DNA of 12,522 nt from an uncultured Akkermansia sp. (GCA_900766865.1 CAAFXA010000361.1:1-12522), one strand, 5' to 3'. Positions 1 through 6,735 are shown, counted from the first letter of the stretch. Notes: generated by a model not told the origin, from the letters alone. Made by a program: numbers and translations.

Positions 1-242
1 AAAAGCAAGGCTGAACTACTGCTTTTTATTTAAAATTACGTTATTGTGGCAGCTAAGATTCATCAGCAAATCTGAAAAAGAGCCCATAATCTGGTTCTTG
101 TACATCCTGTCTGGGGTTCGCATCCGGCCACCTTCCTACCCCACATCTACTGTGACGCAGTTGCCTTTGGCTATTTGATTCCGCTCTGTCAACGGCTCAT
201 TGGGGATCTCTCAACCCACTTACGTGTCATGCCTGACGTACT
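1..242. other. Left-edge intergenic stretch, no supported gene
   Basis: No convincing gene or known RNA is visible here. The minus strand has one stop-to-stop open frame (53-196, 47 codons before TAG) with no ATG, GTG or TTG. Its tail reads plausibly like protein (ending DYGLFFRFADES), so it could be the remnant of a longer gene or chance. A short AAAAGCA/TGCTTTT inverted repeat at 1-7 and 20-26, followed by T-rich sequence on the plus strand, could be the end of a terminator for a plus-strand gene beyond the window edge. An imperfect dyad (TACG/CGTA arms) lies at about 223-242. The segment GGGGTTCGCATCC near 114-126 resembles a tRNA T-loop, but the required stem does not form. Confidence 0.4.
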
Positions 243-272
243 AAAAAAGGAGGCAGCCAACAGCTGCCCCCT
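243..272 (-). terminator. Rho-independent terminator of the lipoprotein gene
   Basis: On the minus strand, the arms 263-272 and 248-257 pair over ten positions with a single A-C mismatch (251/269), closing a 5-nt loop (258-262). A run of six T follows directly (plus-strand A at 243-248, the first base shared with the stem). It lies about 30 nt after the TAA stop of the lipoprotein gene. This is the most canonical intrinsic terminator in the window. Confidence 0.88.
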
Positions 273-300
273 CTGAACATAAAATCATTCTCCCCTGCTA

Positions 301-777
301 TTAATAGCCATCGGGGGTGAAGTGGGCGTCGGAGCCGTGGTGATAGCTGCCATGCATGCCGGCGGACAGGGGGCCGAACTCGGAGTACACGGGCTGTACG
401 AAGGAGTAGGTGGGGCCATTCTTGCCATCAACCTTCACGGTGACGCGCTGGCAACGGGTGTTGCCCATGGAATCGGTGAGGTAACGACCGGCAAGAGCAC
501 CGGCTACACCAAAACCAGCGGCGGAAACAATGCGGCCGGAACCACCACCCAGCATCTGGCCAAGGCCGGCACCCAGAACGCCACCAGCGACGGTACCAAC
601 GTTCTTGGCGGTGGAGGAGGTCTCACCCTTCACCTCGTAGGCAGAGATGACGGTGGCGGGCAACACCTGCTGGGCGATGCCAATCTTGTTGGAAGCAACA
701 GTGCCATAGCTGGATTCCCAAGCGCAGGAGGAAAGCCCCAGCGCAACGGCAACGAGAAGAAGTGTGGACTTGTACAT
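301..777 (-). CDS. SlyB-like outer-membrane lipoprotein with glycine zipper
   Basis: The 158-residue product begins MYKSTLLLVAVALGLSSC, a signal peptide with an LSSC lipobox; Cys18 would be the lipidated residue. Residues about 60-98 form a glycine-zipper segment (GTVAGGVLGAGLGQMLGGG, then a second Gly/Ala-rich stretch), as in the SlyB/PcP 17-kDa outer-membrane antigen family. A short beta-prone domain follows (RVTVKVDG, 111-118), as in those proteins. The last 20 residues are rich in His, Gly and Ser, which is less typical. The start is ATG at 777. An upstream in-frame TTG at 819 would put 14 non-signal residues before the signal peptide and lies inside a 5' UTR stem. The gene has its own promoter and terminator, so it is monocistronic. 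Related lipoproteins are linked to envelope stability, but the exact function is not known. Confidence 0.8.
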   Translation of the reverse strand: MYKSTLLLVAVALGLSSCAWESSYGTVASNKIGIAQQVLPATVISAYEVKGETSSTAKNVGTVAGGVLGAGLGQMLGGGSGRIVSAAGFGVAGALAGRYLTDSMGNTRCQRVTVKVDGKNGPTYSFVQPVYSEFGPLSAGMHGSYHHGSDAHFTPDGY

Positions 778-800
778 AATCTTGAATTGTGGTTTAGATT

Positions 801-840
801 CTCCGCAAACCCGGAGCAATACTGCACCGACATCCGGGTT
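801..840 (-). promoter_or_regulatory. 5' UTR stem-loop of the lipoprotein mRNA
   Basis: A perfect 8-bp inverted repeat, AACCCGGA (808-815) and TCCGGGTT (833-840), lies between the predicted transcription start (about 842) and the ATG at 777. The mRNA would begin almost directly with this stem. A second, mutually exclusive pairing exists between CTCCG (801-805) and CGGAG (812-816), which uses part of the same arm. It could stabilise the message or switch access to the start, but only the repeats themselves are seen. Confidence 0.5.
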
Positions 841-848
841 ACATCCTC

Positions 849-877
849 ATGCTACTCTTTTTGATGGCAGGCGTCAA
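849..877 (-). promoter_or_regulatory. Sigma70-type promoter of the lipoprotein gene
   Basis: On the minus strand, TTGACG (872-877) and TAGCAT (849-854) are separated by exactly 17 nt. This gives 5/6 and 4/6 matches to the consensus. The predicted start near 842 leaves a leader of about 65 nt before the ATG at 777. Confidence 0.65.
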
Positions 878-925
878 GCAGAAAACGCAAAATTGTTAAA
901 AAATATTAGTTAATTTGTCATACCA

Positions 926-978
926 CCTTTGTGCGATATAACAAAGGACAGGGTACCATTGTGGTTCCCTGCCCTTTG
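926..978 (-). terminator. Hairpin terminator region downstream of aspS
   Basis: A long inverted repeat spans 942-978: CAAAGG/CCTTTG, CAGGG/CCCTG and ACCA/TGGT arms with two mismatched pairs and a 3-nt loop (959-961). It starts 23 nt beyond the aspS stop. Only weakly T-rich sequence (TTATAT) follows on the minus strand, so termination efficiency is uncertain. The distal arm (941-947) can instead pair with 926-932 to form a 7-bp stem with an 8-nt loop, so the two hairpins exclude each other. Confidence 0.55.
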
Positions 979-1001
979 AATATGAACACAGCTGTGTATC
1001 T

Positions 1002-2846
1002 TTACTGCTGCTCGGCAGCTGCCTTTTCAGCCTCGAGCTTCTGGCGGAGCTTTTCCGGCAGTTTGACCTGGATGTGAATATCGCGCAGCTGATTGGGTTC
1101 TGCAGGAGCCGGAGATTCGCTCATGAGGTCAGCACCGCGGTTGTTCTTGGGGAAAGCAATCACCTCACGGATAGACTCGCACTGCCCGATGAGCATCACG
1201 ACGCGATCCAGGCCAAGGGCAAGGCCACCGTGGGGCGGTGCACCGAAGGAGAAAGCGGCCAGCAGGTGACCGAACTGCTCCTGAATGGTGGCATCATCCA
1301 GACCGAGAGCGCGGAATGTGGCGTCCTGAAGGTCTTTCTCATGGATACGGATGGAACCACCGCCCAATTCGTTACCATTGAAGATAACGTCGTAGGCCTC
1401 GGCGCAGAGGTCTGTGGAAATCTCGCCCTTGAGCACCTTCTCCACGTCCTCCGGTACGGGACGGGTGAAGGGATGGTGCACGGCGCAGAAACGCTGTTCC
1501 TCGGCGTCCCAGCCAAAGAGGGGGAAGCGGTTCACCCAGAAAAGGTCGATATCGGTGTTGCCTTTCAGCAGCTCCATGAACTCGCCGCAGGCCAGACGCA
1601 CGCGACCCAGGATGGTGCAGCTCTGTTCCCACTCACCGGCAGCAAAGAATACGCAGTCTCCGCTCTCGATGTTCAGGCGCTCCACAAGTGCGTCAATTTC
1701 GGCCTGAGAAAGGCGCTTGGTAATGGGGCTCTTCCACTCCTTAGTGTTGTTGACGTCGCGCACCTTGATGTAGGCCAAGCCCTTGGCACCGGCCTCGATG
1801 GCGGTCTGGGTAAGGGAATCCACCTGGCCTACAGAGGGGTTGAAGCCCTTGGCGTTGATGGCCTTCACAACACCACCATTAGCAATGGCGCCGGAGAACA
1901 CGCGGAACTCGCTGTTAGCAAAAATGTCGGAGCAATCCGTAATCTTCATCTCGAAGCGGCGCTCGGGCTTATCGGAACCATACTGGTTCATGGCATCCTT
2001 CCAAGTCATGCGGGGGAAGGGCGTGACGATATCGCGGCCAACGGACTCCTTGAACACGCGCTTGAGCATGTCTTCAATCCAGGCATACACGTCCTCGGGG
2101 GTGATGAAGGAGGCCTCAATATCAATCTGTGTAAACTCGGGCTGACGGTCAGCGCGCAGGTCCTCATCGCGGAAGCAACGAGCCACCTGGAAGTACTTCT
2201 CCATGCCAGCCACCATGAGTAGCTGCTTGTACTGCTGCGGGGCCTGGGGCAGAGCGTAGAAAGTACCGGGGTTGAGACGGCTGGGCACCAGGAAGTCGCG
2301 GGCACCCTCGGGCGTGCTCTTGGAGAGGATGGGAGTCTCAATCTCCAGGAAGCCCTGCTCGTCGAGGTAGTCGCGCATGGTCTTGGTGATGCGGTGGCGC
2401 AGAATCATGTTACGCTGCATGTTGGGGCGGCGCAGGTCGAGGAAGCGGTACTTCAGGCGAATGTCCTCGTTGGCAATGTTGCGGTCCAGCTGGAAGGGAA
2501 GCACTGCAGCACGGTTCAGCACCGTCATACCAGAGGCGTCCACCTCAATCTCACCGGTAGCAAGGTCAGGATTGGTAGCATCCACCTCATCCGTCTTCAG
2601 ACGTGCCACCACCTTACCGCTTACCTGGATAACAGACTCAGTGCGAAGATTCTCGGCTTCTTCTGCAAGCTGCGCATTATTCTCAGGATGGAACACAACC
2701 TGAGTTTTGCCAGCGCGGTCACGAAGGTCGATAAAAATCACACCACCGTGGTCGCGAACGGTATCCACCCAGCCCACAAGCGTTACTTGCTTGTCGACAT
2801 CAGAAAGGCGGAGCTCATCGCACGTATGGGTACGGTAACTGTTCAT
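1002..2846 (-). CDS. aspS: Aspartyl-tRNA synthetase, bacterial type, probably non-discriminating
   Basis: This 614-residue cytosolic class II synthetase attaches aspartate to tRNA, with the usual bacterial length and order. The N-terminal OB-fold anticodon-binding domain is about residues 1-105. Class II motif 2 is at 225-242 (FRDEDLRADRQPEF). The bacterial GAD insertion is about 300-415. Motif 3 is GLALGLDR at 541-548. The anticodon domain contains RDHGGV (31-36). Enzymes that also charge tRNA-Asn typically have His and Gly there, whereas E. coli AspRS has RDLGSL, so a non-discriminating enzyme working with GatCAB is likely. The start is ATG 2846, 59 nt after the predicted transcription start, without a clear Shine-Dalgarno sequence. 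The last 25 residues are a charged, Ala/Glu-rich tail. It has its own promoter and a hairpin downstream. The family call is secure; tRNA specificity is inferred. Confidence 0.97.
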   Translation of the reverse strand: MNSYRTHTCDELRLSDVDKQVTLVGWVDTVRDHGGVIFIDLRDRAGKTQVVFHPENNAQLAEEAENLRTESVIQVSGKVVARLKTDEVDATNPDLATGEIEVDASGMTVLNRAAVLPFQLDRNIANEDIRLKYRFLDLRRPNMQRNMILRHRITKTMRDYLDEQGFLEIETPILSKSTPEGARDFLVPSRLNPGTFYALPQAPQQYKQLLMVAGMEKYFQVARCFRDEDLRADRQPEFTQIDIEASFITPEDVYAWIEDMLKRVFKESVGRDIVTPFPRMTWKDAMNQYGSDKPERRFEMKITDCSDIFANSEFRVFSGAIANGGVVKAINAKGFNPSVGQVDSLTQTAIEAGAKGLAYIKVRDVNNTKEWKSPITKRLSQAEIDALVERLNIESGDCVFFAAGEWEQSCTILGRVRLACGEFMELLKGNTDIDLFWVNRFPLFGWDAEEQRFCAVHHPFTRPVPEDVEKVLKGEISTDLCAEAYDVIFNGNELGGGSIRIHEKDLQDATFRALGLDDATIQEQFGHLLAAFSFGAPPHGGLALGLDRVVMLIGQCESIREVIAFPKNNRGADLMSESPAPAEPNQLRDIHIQVKLPEKLRQKLEAEKAAAEQQ

Positions 2847-2902
2847 GGTATTAAAGCTTGCAGATAAGTGATAACAATCGGCTCGCTAACGAGAAAGCCG
2901 AA

Positions 2903-2939
2903 GCGGCAGAGATTCTACTCTCTGCCGCCTGATTGTCAA
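2903..2939 (-). promoter_or_regulatory. aspS promoter with embedded 10-bp inverted repeat
   Basis: On the minus strand, TTGACA (2934-2939) and TAGAAT (2912-2917) are 16 nt apart: a perfect -35 and a 5/6 -10. A perfect inverted repeat GCGGCAGAGA/TCTCTGCCGC (2903-2912 and 2919-2928, 6-nt spacer) brackets the -10 element. Either it is an operator for a dimeric regulator, or it is the terminator hairpin of the preceding pyrophosphorylase transcript; moderately T-rich sequence follows it. It could do both. The leader beyond it also has a CTCG-TTAG-CGAG mini-hairpin (2882-2893). Confidence 0.7.
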
Positions 2940-3016
2940 GACAAATTTACATCACCGGCGAGTGTTGCCACAAAAAGGCCGACATACACCCACCGGATGA
3001 CTCGTGCACGCCCGTT

Positions 3017-4348
3017 TTACACGGAAACCTCCCCGCTCAGAGGTTCCCCCGGAGCAAAGCTATGCGGCCCGGAGACCTCCAGTTTGCGCACATGTTTGAG
3101 GCTGGGCACACCGAGCGCATCCAGAGAATCCACGAGCTTGTAAAGCTTGGAATCCAGCTTCACGATGGGGGCCACTCCTCCGCACTCTGGCGCCAGAGAC
3201 ATAAGGCCGGAGTCATTGATAACCACGGCATCGGAACGCAGCAGCAACAGGTCGCTACACGTCTTCACCGGGAAGAAACGGCTGCGTGGCACGCAGACCG
3301 CGCGAGCCCCCGGGAAACACTGGATAGCTGCGCCCATGGCGGTCTCCAGCTGGACCACCTCCGGCGTAGAGGCATCGCGAGGGTCGAGAGTCTTGCGGTT
3401 ACATATAACCGGCAATGGCAGCACCCCGCCATTGGCCTTCAGGTAATCACGCAGGGCATCCAGGCGAATCCAGAGGTTGTTAGTATTGAAATAGCGATGC
3501 TTATCAATATCCTGGAATGCGGGCACATCCTCCTCCGGGCACTGAGCCACCTCTCGCAACAGGGGTTGGCTGTCGGCGGCACGCATTGCCAAGTGGCCAC
3601 CCTTTTTATCAGCCTCCGTGCGGCGGGTCACCTCCATCACAAAGGGAGAGCCGCTCTCCGCGAACCATCGCAGAAAACGAGTATCCATCTGAGCACCAAG
3701 GTTGTCAGAATTAGATACGAAAGCATACTTCACGCCGGCAGACAGCAATTTATCCAGCCAGCCGCTCCCAACAAGGGCGGGGTAAATATCACCATGTCCT
3801 GGCGGGCACCACTCCAGCTCCGGGTTCTCCGGGAATGTGGCGGGCTCCAGGGTGTCTGCAAGCAGCTTGGGCACGCGGTTCTGAAGCATCTCGACCTGCT
3901 GAGAATCTGCAAAACCAGCCTCGGCATAGCGGGACAGGTAGGCCATCGTATCGGCACTTGTAGAGAAAGAGTTCATCAGCAACAAGTTAACCGGGCAACC
4001 AGCAGCAGCACGCAGACTCTGCACCTGGCGTACAATGAGATCCAGGAAGGTAACACCGGGTTTAATCTCCAACAGGCTCTTGGCCTTCTGCAGCCCCATG
4101 CTGGTACCAAGGCCACCATTTAACTTAATGAGAACCGCCTGAGACAACAGTTCCGCATCGGCAGCCGGGGTCACCTCCACCAGCGCATCCCAGTCTGCTA
4201 CTCCCTCAGCGGGCACAATATCGGCCTCCGGAATCAGCATACTCTGCTTGCTTTCCAACACATGTACACAGTGACGGAACGCATCTATCGCGGCAGTGGA
4301 AAGTTCCACGCCCTGCATCTTACTTTCGATAACAGCAAATCGGCTCAT
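3017..4348 (-). CDS. UTP-glucose-1-phosphate uridylyltransferase, eukaryotic (UDPGP) type
   Basis: The 443-residue enzyme makes UDP-glucose from UTP and glucose-1-phosphate in the cytosol, for glycogen, envelope sugars and glycosyl transfer. It matches the eukaryotic UGP2-like family (UDPGP), not bacterial GalU. Visible blocks are the nucleotide-binding loop LNGGLGTSMG (76-85) with TFLDL (100-104), LLLMNSFST (122-130), EWCPPGHGDIYPAL (179-192), SNSDNLGA (212-219), FNTNNLW (287-293), VQLETAMGAAI (332-342) and VPRSRFFPVKT (353-363). These correspond to the active-site segments of human UGP2. The C-terminal domain after about residue 365 is short. The start is ATG 4348 (MSRFAV), because upstream candidates fall inside the promoter: ATG 4357 overlaps the -10, and TTG 4384 is the -35 itself. 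The mRNA would be nearly leaderless. A related UDP-sugar pyrophosphorylase specificity cannot be excluded. Confidence 0.9.
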   Translation of the reverse strand: MSRFAVIESKMQGVELSTAAIDAFRHCVHVLESKQSMLIPEADIVPAEGVADWDALVEVTPAADAELLSQAVLIKLNGGLGTSMGLQKAKSLLEIKPGVTFLDLIVRQVQSLRAAAGCPVNLLLMNSFSTSADTMAYLSRYAEAGFADSQQVEMLQNRVPKLLADTLEPATFPENPELEWCPPGHGDIYPALVGSGWLDKLLSAGVKYAFVSNSDNLGAQMDTRFLRWFAESGSPFVMEVTRRTEADKKGGHLAMRAADSQPLLREVAQCPEEDVPAFQDIDKHRYFNTNNLWIRLDALRDYLKANGGVLPLPVICNRKTLDPRDASTPEVVQLETAMGAAIQCFPGARAVCVPRSRFFPVKTCSDLLLLRSDAVVINDSGLMSLAPECGGVAPIVKLDSKLYKLVDSLDALGVPSLKHVRKLEVSGPHSFAPGEPLSGEVSV

Positions 4349-4355
4349 GCCCGGC

Positions 4356-4384
4356 ATTATAAACGGCAAGTGCTGCACTTTCAA
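4356..4384 (-). promoter_or_regulatory. Near-consensus promoter of the pyrophosphorylase gene
   Basis: On the minus strand, TTGAAA (4379-4384) and TATAAT (4356-4361) are separated by 17 nt. The -10 is perfect and the -35 matches 5/6. The predicted transcription start near 4349 is next to the ATG at 4348. This implies a leaderless or almost leaderless message, or initiation at the next Met codon (4318). Confidence 0.8.
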
Positions 4385-4432
4385 TACTAAAGTGCGGTAG
4401 CGTAAAAATCATTTTGCATTCAACGCCCGTGC

Positions 4433-4485
4433 AAATTGAAAGTTGGCGGGCCGACAGGTAACATTCGCCCGCCAACTTCCAATTT
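4433..4485 (-). terminator. Large hairpin ending the tyrS operon
   Basis: An 18-bp stem with one mismatch is formed by AAATTG-A-AAGTTGGCGGGC (4433-4451) and its complement (4467-4485), around a 15-nt loop. It lies 38 nt after the stop of the secreted-protein gene and just before the pyrophosphorylase promoter. Only three T close the stem on the minus strand, and the next T run is about 25 nt further on. It is therefore a strong hairpin but not a textbook intrinsic terminator. It could act in both directions or protect the mRNA 3' end. Confidence 0.65.
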
Positions 4486-4523
4486 ACGCGCCAAACGTCT
4501 TTGTGCGCACGATGCGGGGAAAA

Positions 4524-5396
4524 TCAATCGAGCAGATAATCAACAATGCGCAACTTCACAGAATCGTAATAATTCGCCTCGCGCACGCGTTTGCGCTGCT
4601 CCAGCAACACAGAATATACCAGATGGAGTTGCTTGCCGAAGCGCTGCAGAAGGGCCTCCTGCTGCTCTGGCGTGGAAAAATGGCGAGTTCCGGCAGTTGC
4701 CAAGTAGCGAACCAGCAGCGGCAGAAGCGCCTCCACCGCAGCCTCTGCCTGCTCGCCGCTCTGAATGGATGTATAAATTCCGGACAGCTCAGATGTCAGA
4801 CGCATCAAATCGGCATAGTCTGCTGCCAGTTTCTCTTCTGTCAGCTCGCTCTTCTTCGTCAGGTTGAACACCCCAGCCAGCGGCAGCCACTCTGCAGCAG
4901 CCAGCAGTTCATTAGCTGCCAGATGGGAACCTTCCACAAAATACCGCAACGCAAGGGTATCCACCCTATAATTCTCGCACAACACACGCTGAGCCTCGCG
5001 CACAACATAGCGGGCGCGCGGAGGCAGCTGCCCAGCCGCCTCCAATTGCTGGTATAAAACGAATGCTGCTGGCGCACCCAGCTCCTGGGCAAGGCGAGCA
5101 CTTTCCGCGTAGTTTTCCGCAGTAATACGATGTCTCTCCCCTCGCGCACGCACCATCTGCTGCAACAGAACCTTTTTGAGAGCCACAGCCCGAGCCTCCC
5201 GCAGCTCCACCGGCAAGGCGTCAACCTCCTCCGGAGTGTTCAGCAGGGGCAAGCCATACTCCACCAGCGAGGCATAAGGTTCGTTACCAGCAATGGCCTC
5301 CAACAGAGCGGGAGGCATCGACAGCTGAGGGGCAGCCCCCTGCACCACCAGCGCGCACAAGGCTGTCAGAACGGCAATGGCGCAGGCCCGGAGCAT
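4524..5396 (-). CDS. Predicted secreted alpha-helical protein of unknown function
   Basis: I do not recognise this 290-residue protein. It begins with a Sec signal peptide (MLRACAIAVLTALCALVVQG; cleavage probably near residue 20-22). The -1 residue before Cys14 is Leu, so a lipobox is not supported. The mature part is rich in Ala, Leu and Glu with amphipathic helical stretches, for example 60-85, 92-140, 150-172 and 185-230. It has no further membrane segment and no catalytic motif that I can identify. The ATG overlaps the tyrS TGA by one base (TGATG). A Shine-Dalgarno-like GGGAG lies about 7 nt upstream, inside tyrS, so translation is probably coupled. A large hairpin follows the stop. The periplasmic location is inferred. 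The pairing with a cytosolic synthetase gives no functional clue. Confidence 0.8.
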   Translation of the reverse strand: MLRACAIAVLTALCALVVQGAAPQLSMPPALLEAIAGNEPYASLVEYGLPLLNTPEEVDALPVELREARAVALKKVLLQQMVRARGERHRITAENYAESARLAQELGAPAAFVLYQQLEAAGQLPPRARYVVREAQRVLCENYRVDTLALRYFVEGSHLAANELLAAAEWLPLAGVFNLTKKSELTEEKLAADYADLMRLTSELSGIYTSIQSGEQAEAAVEALLPLLVRYLATAGTRHFSTPEQQEALLQRFGKQLHLVYSVLLEQRKRVREANYYDSVKLRIVDYLLD

Positions 5397-6616
5397 CAGA
5401 ATTCTCCCAGGTAAAACTTCTTCTTACCTCGGCGGATAACCAGCACCTCGCCACCAATGGCCAGCTCCTGCGTCACCTCGAAGGCGGGGTCCTTCACCAC
5501 CTCACCATTCAGAGAGATTGCCCCATTGTTGATGAACTCGCGAGCCTCGCGCTTGGAAGCACACACCTTGCTGTTCACCAGCACATCCACCAGGGCACCA
5601 GGGGCCAGCTTCACATGCGGCACATTGCTCATGCCGGCTTTTACATCCTGCAGGCTCAGGCTCTTGAAGTCGCCGGCAAAAAGCTTGCGAGAAATATCCA
5701 CGGCCTTCTCGAACTCCTCGGCCCCATGCAGGTCGGTAATAATCTCGCGGGCGAGAGCCTGCTGAGCAAGGCGCTGCTCCGGGTGGGCCGCATGCTCGGC
5801 TTCAATTTCCATAATCTGCTCCGGAGTCAGGAAGGTGAGGCGCTTCAGGTAGGTAATAACCTGAGAATCCTCTGCATTGATGAGGAACTGATAGAGCTGA
5901 TAGGGTGACGTCTTGTTCTTGTCCAGCCAGAGAGCATTACCCTCGCTCTTACCAAACTTGTTGCCCTGGGAATCCGTTACCAGCGGCATCGTCAGGGCAT
6001 ACACCTCATCGCCGGTAGTCTTACGAATAAGCTCAATACCCGTAGTGATATTGCCCCATTGGTCGCTACCAGCCACCTGCAAATCCACCCCGCGGTTCTC
6101 GTGCAGGTATTTGAAGTCGATTGCCTGAATCAGCATGTAGGAGAACTCTGCATAGGAAATACCGCTTTCCATCTGGCGGCGCACATGGTCCTTGGTGAGC
6201 ATGTACCCCACATTGATGTACTTACCGTAATCACGGAAGAAATCAATAACATTCAACTGGTTAATCCAGTCGTAGTTATTCACCACCTCAAAACCGAAAA
6301 GCTGCTCCACCTGGGCTTTCAGCGCCTCATAGTTACGGAACACCTCCTCCTTCTGCTTAAGTTCGCGCTCCACCGTACCGCGCGGGTCACCAATAAGCCC
6401 GGTTGCGAGCCCCACCAGCAGGATGGGGGTATGCCCGGCCTTGCGCAGGCGTCTGGTAATAAGGAAACTGGAATAATGGCCCAGATGCAGGCTGTCCGCC
6501 GTCGGATCTGTGCCGATGTAGAAGGTCAGCCCGCCATTGTTGAGCTTTTCAATCAAATCGGGGCTGGAAATCTGATTCACCAGCCCGCGCCATTCGAGTT
6601 CTTCGTAAAAAGTCAT
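5396..6616 (-). CDS. tyrS: Tyrosyl-tRNA synthetase
   Basis: This 406-residue class I synthetase attaches tyrosine to tRNA-Tyr in the cytosol. The Rossmann domain carries the HIGH-type signature HLGH (44-47, in DPTADSLHLGH), the Tyr-binding and specificity block SYMLIQAID (159-167), GSDQWGN (183-189), and the KMSKS-type loop KFGKS (220-224). An S4-like RNA-binding domain is at about 339-400, with VNSKVCASKREAREFI (347-362). Length and domain order are normal for bacterial TyrRS. The ATG at 6616 lies about 22 nt downstream of the predicted transcription start, without a recognisable Shine-Dalgarno sequence. It is the first gene of a two-gene operon with the secreted protein that overlaps its stop. 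No T-box leader fits in so short a UTR. Confidence 0.97.
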   Translation of the reverse strand: MTFYEELEWRGLVNQISSPDLIEKLNNGGLTFYIGTDPTADSLHLGHYSSFLITRRLRKAGHTPILLVGLATGLIGDPRGTVERELKQKEEVFRNYEALKAQVEQLFGFEVVNNYDWINQLNVIDFFRDYGKYINVGYMLTKDHVRRQMESGISYAEFSYMLIQAIDFKYLHENRGVDLQVAGSDQWGNITTGIELIRKTTGDEVYALTMPLVTDSQGNKFGKSEGNALWLDKNKTSPYQLYQFLINAEDSQVITYLKRLTFLTPEQIMEIEAEHAAHPEQRLAQQALAREIITDLHGAEEFEKAVDISRKLFAGDFKSLSLQDVKAGMSNVPHVKLAPGALVDVLVNSKVCASKREAREFINNGAISLNGEVVKDPAFEVTQELAIGGEVLVIRRGKKKFYLGEF

Positions 6617-6644
6617 AAGCGGTTTGAAGTGTTAAAGTCGCGGC

Positions 6645-6673
6645 ATATTAGCACAAACCCCACGTCAAGTCAA
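6645..6673 (-). promoter_or_regulatory. Sigma70-type promoter of tyrS
   Basis: On the minus strand, TTGACT (6668-6673) and TAATAT (6645-6650) are separated by 17 nt (5/6 and 4/6 matches). A second overlapping TTGACG lies 5 nt downstream of the first, but at an unsuitable distance. The predicted start near 6638 gives a leader of about 22 nt before the tyrS ATG. Confidence 0.65.
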
Positions 6674-6735
6674 CAGCAATCCATGTCAGATAAATTGCTC
6701 TGCTTTATCGGGAGAGTATTTACAACAACAAACAC

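Noticed and set aside
110..140. tRNA or tmRNA 3' end suggested by GGGGTTCGCATCC
   Set aside because: The five-pair T stem does not form and no acceptor, D or anticodon arms are found nearby.
778..819. N-terminal extension of the lipoprotein from a TTG codon
   Set aside because: It would bury the signal peptide behind 14 residues and lies in the structured leader; ATG 777 gives a textbook lipoprotein signal.
1074..2222. 382-codon plus-strand open frame opposite aspS
   Set aside because: Antisense to a certain gene, no recognisable protein family, and explained by codon bias of the true frame.
2933..4123. 396-codon plus-strand open frame opposite the pyrophosphorylase gene
   Set aside because: Antisense shadow; the minus-strand frame carries all UDPGP signatures and a matching promoter.
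4349..4384. N-terminal extension of the pyrophosphorylase
   Set aside because: The TTG start is the -35 hexamer and the intermediate ATG overlaps the -10 box.
6689..6709. Terminator for sufS (GATAAA/TTTATC hairpin)
   Set aside because: Six weak pairs with a 9-nt loop and no T run after it on the minus strand; not enough to call.
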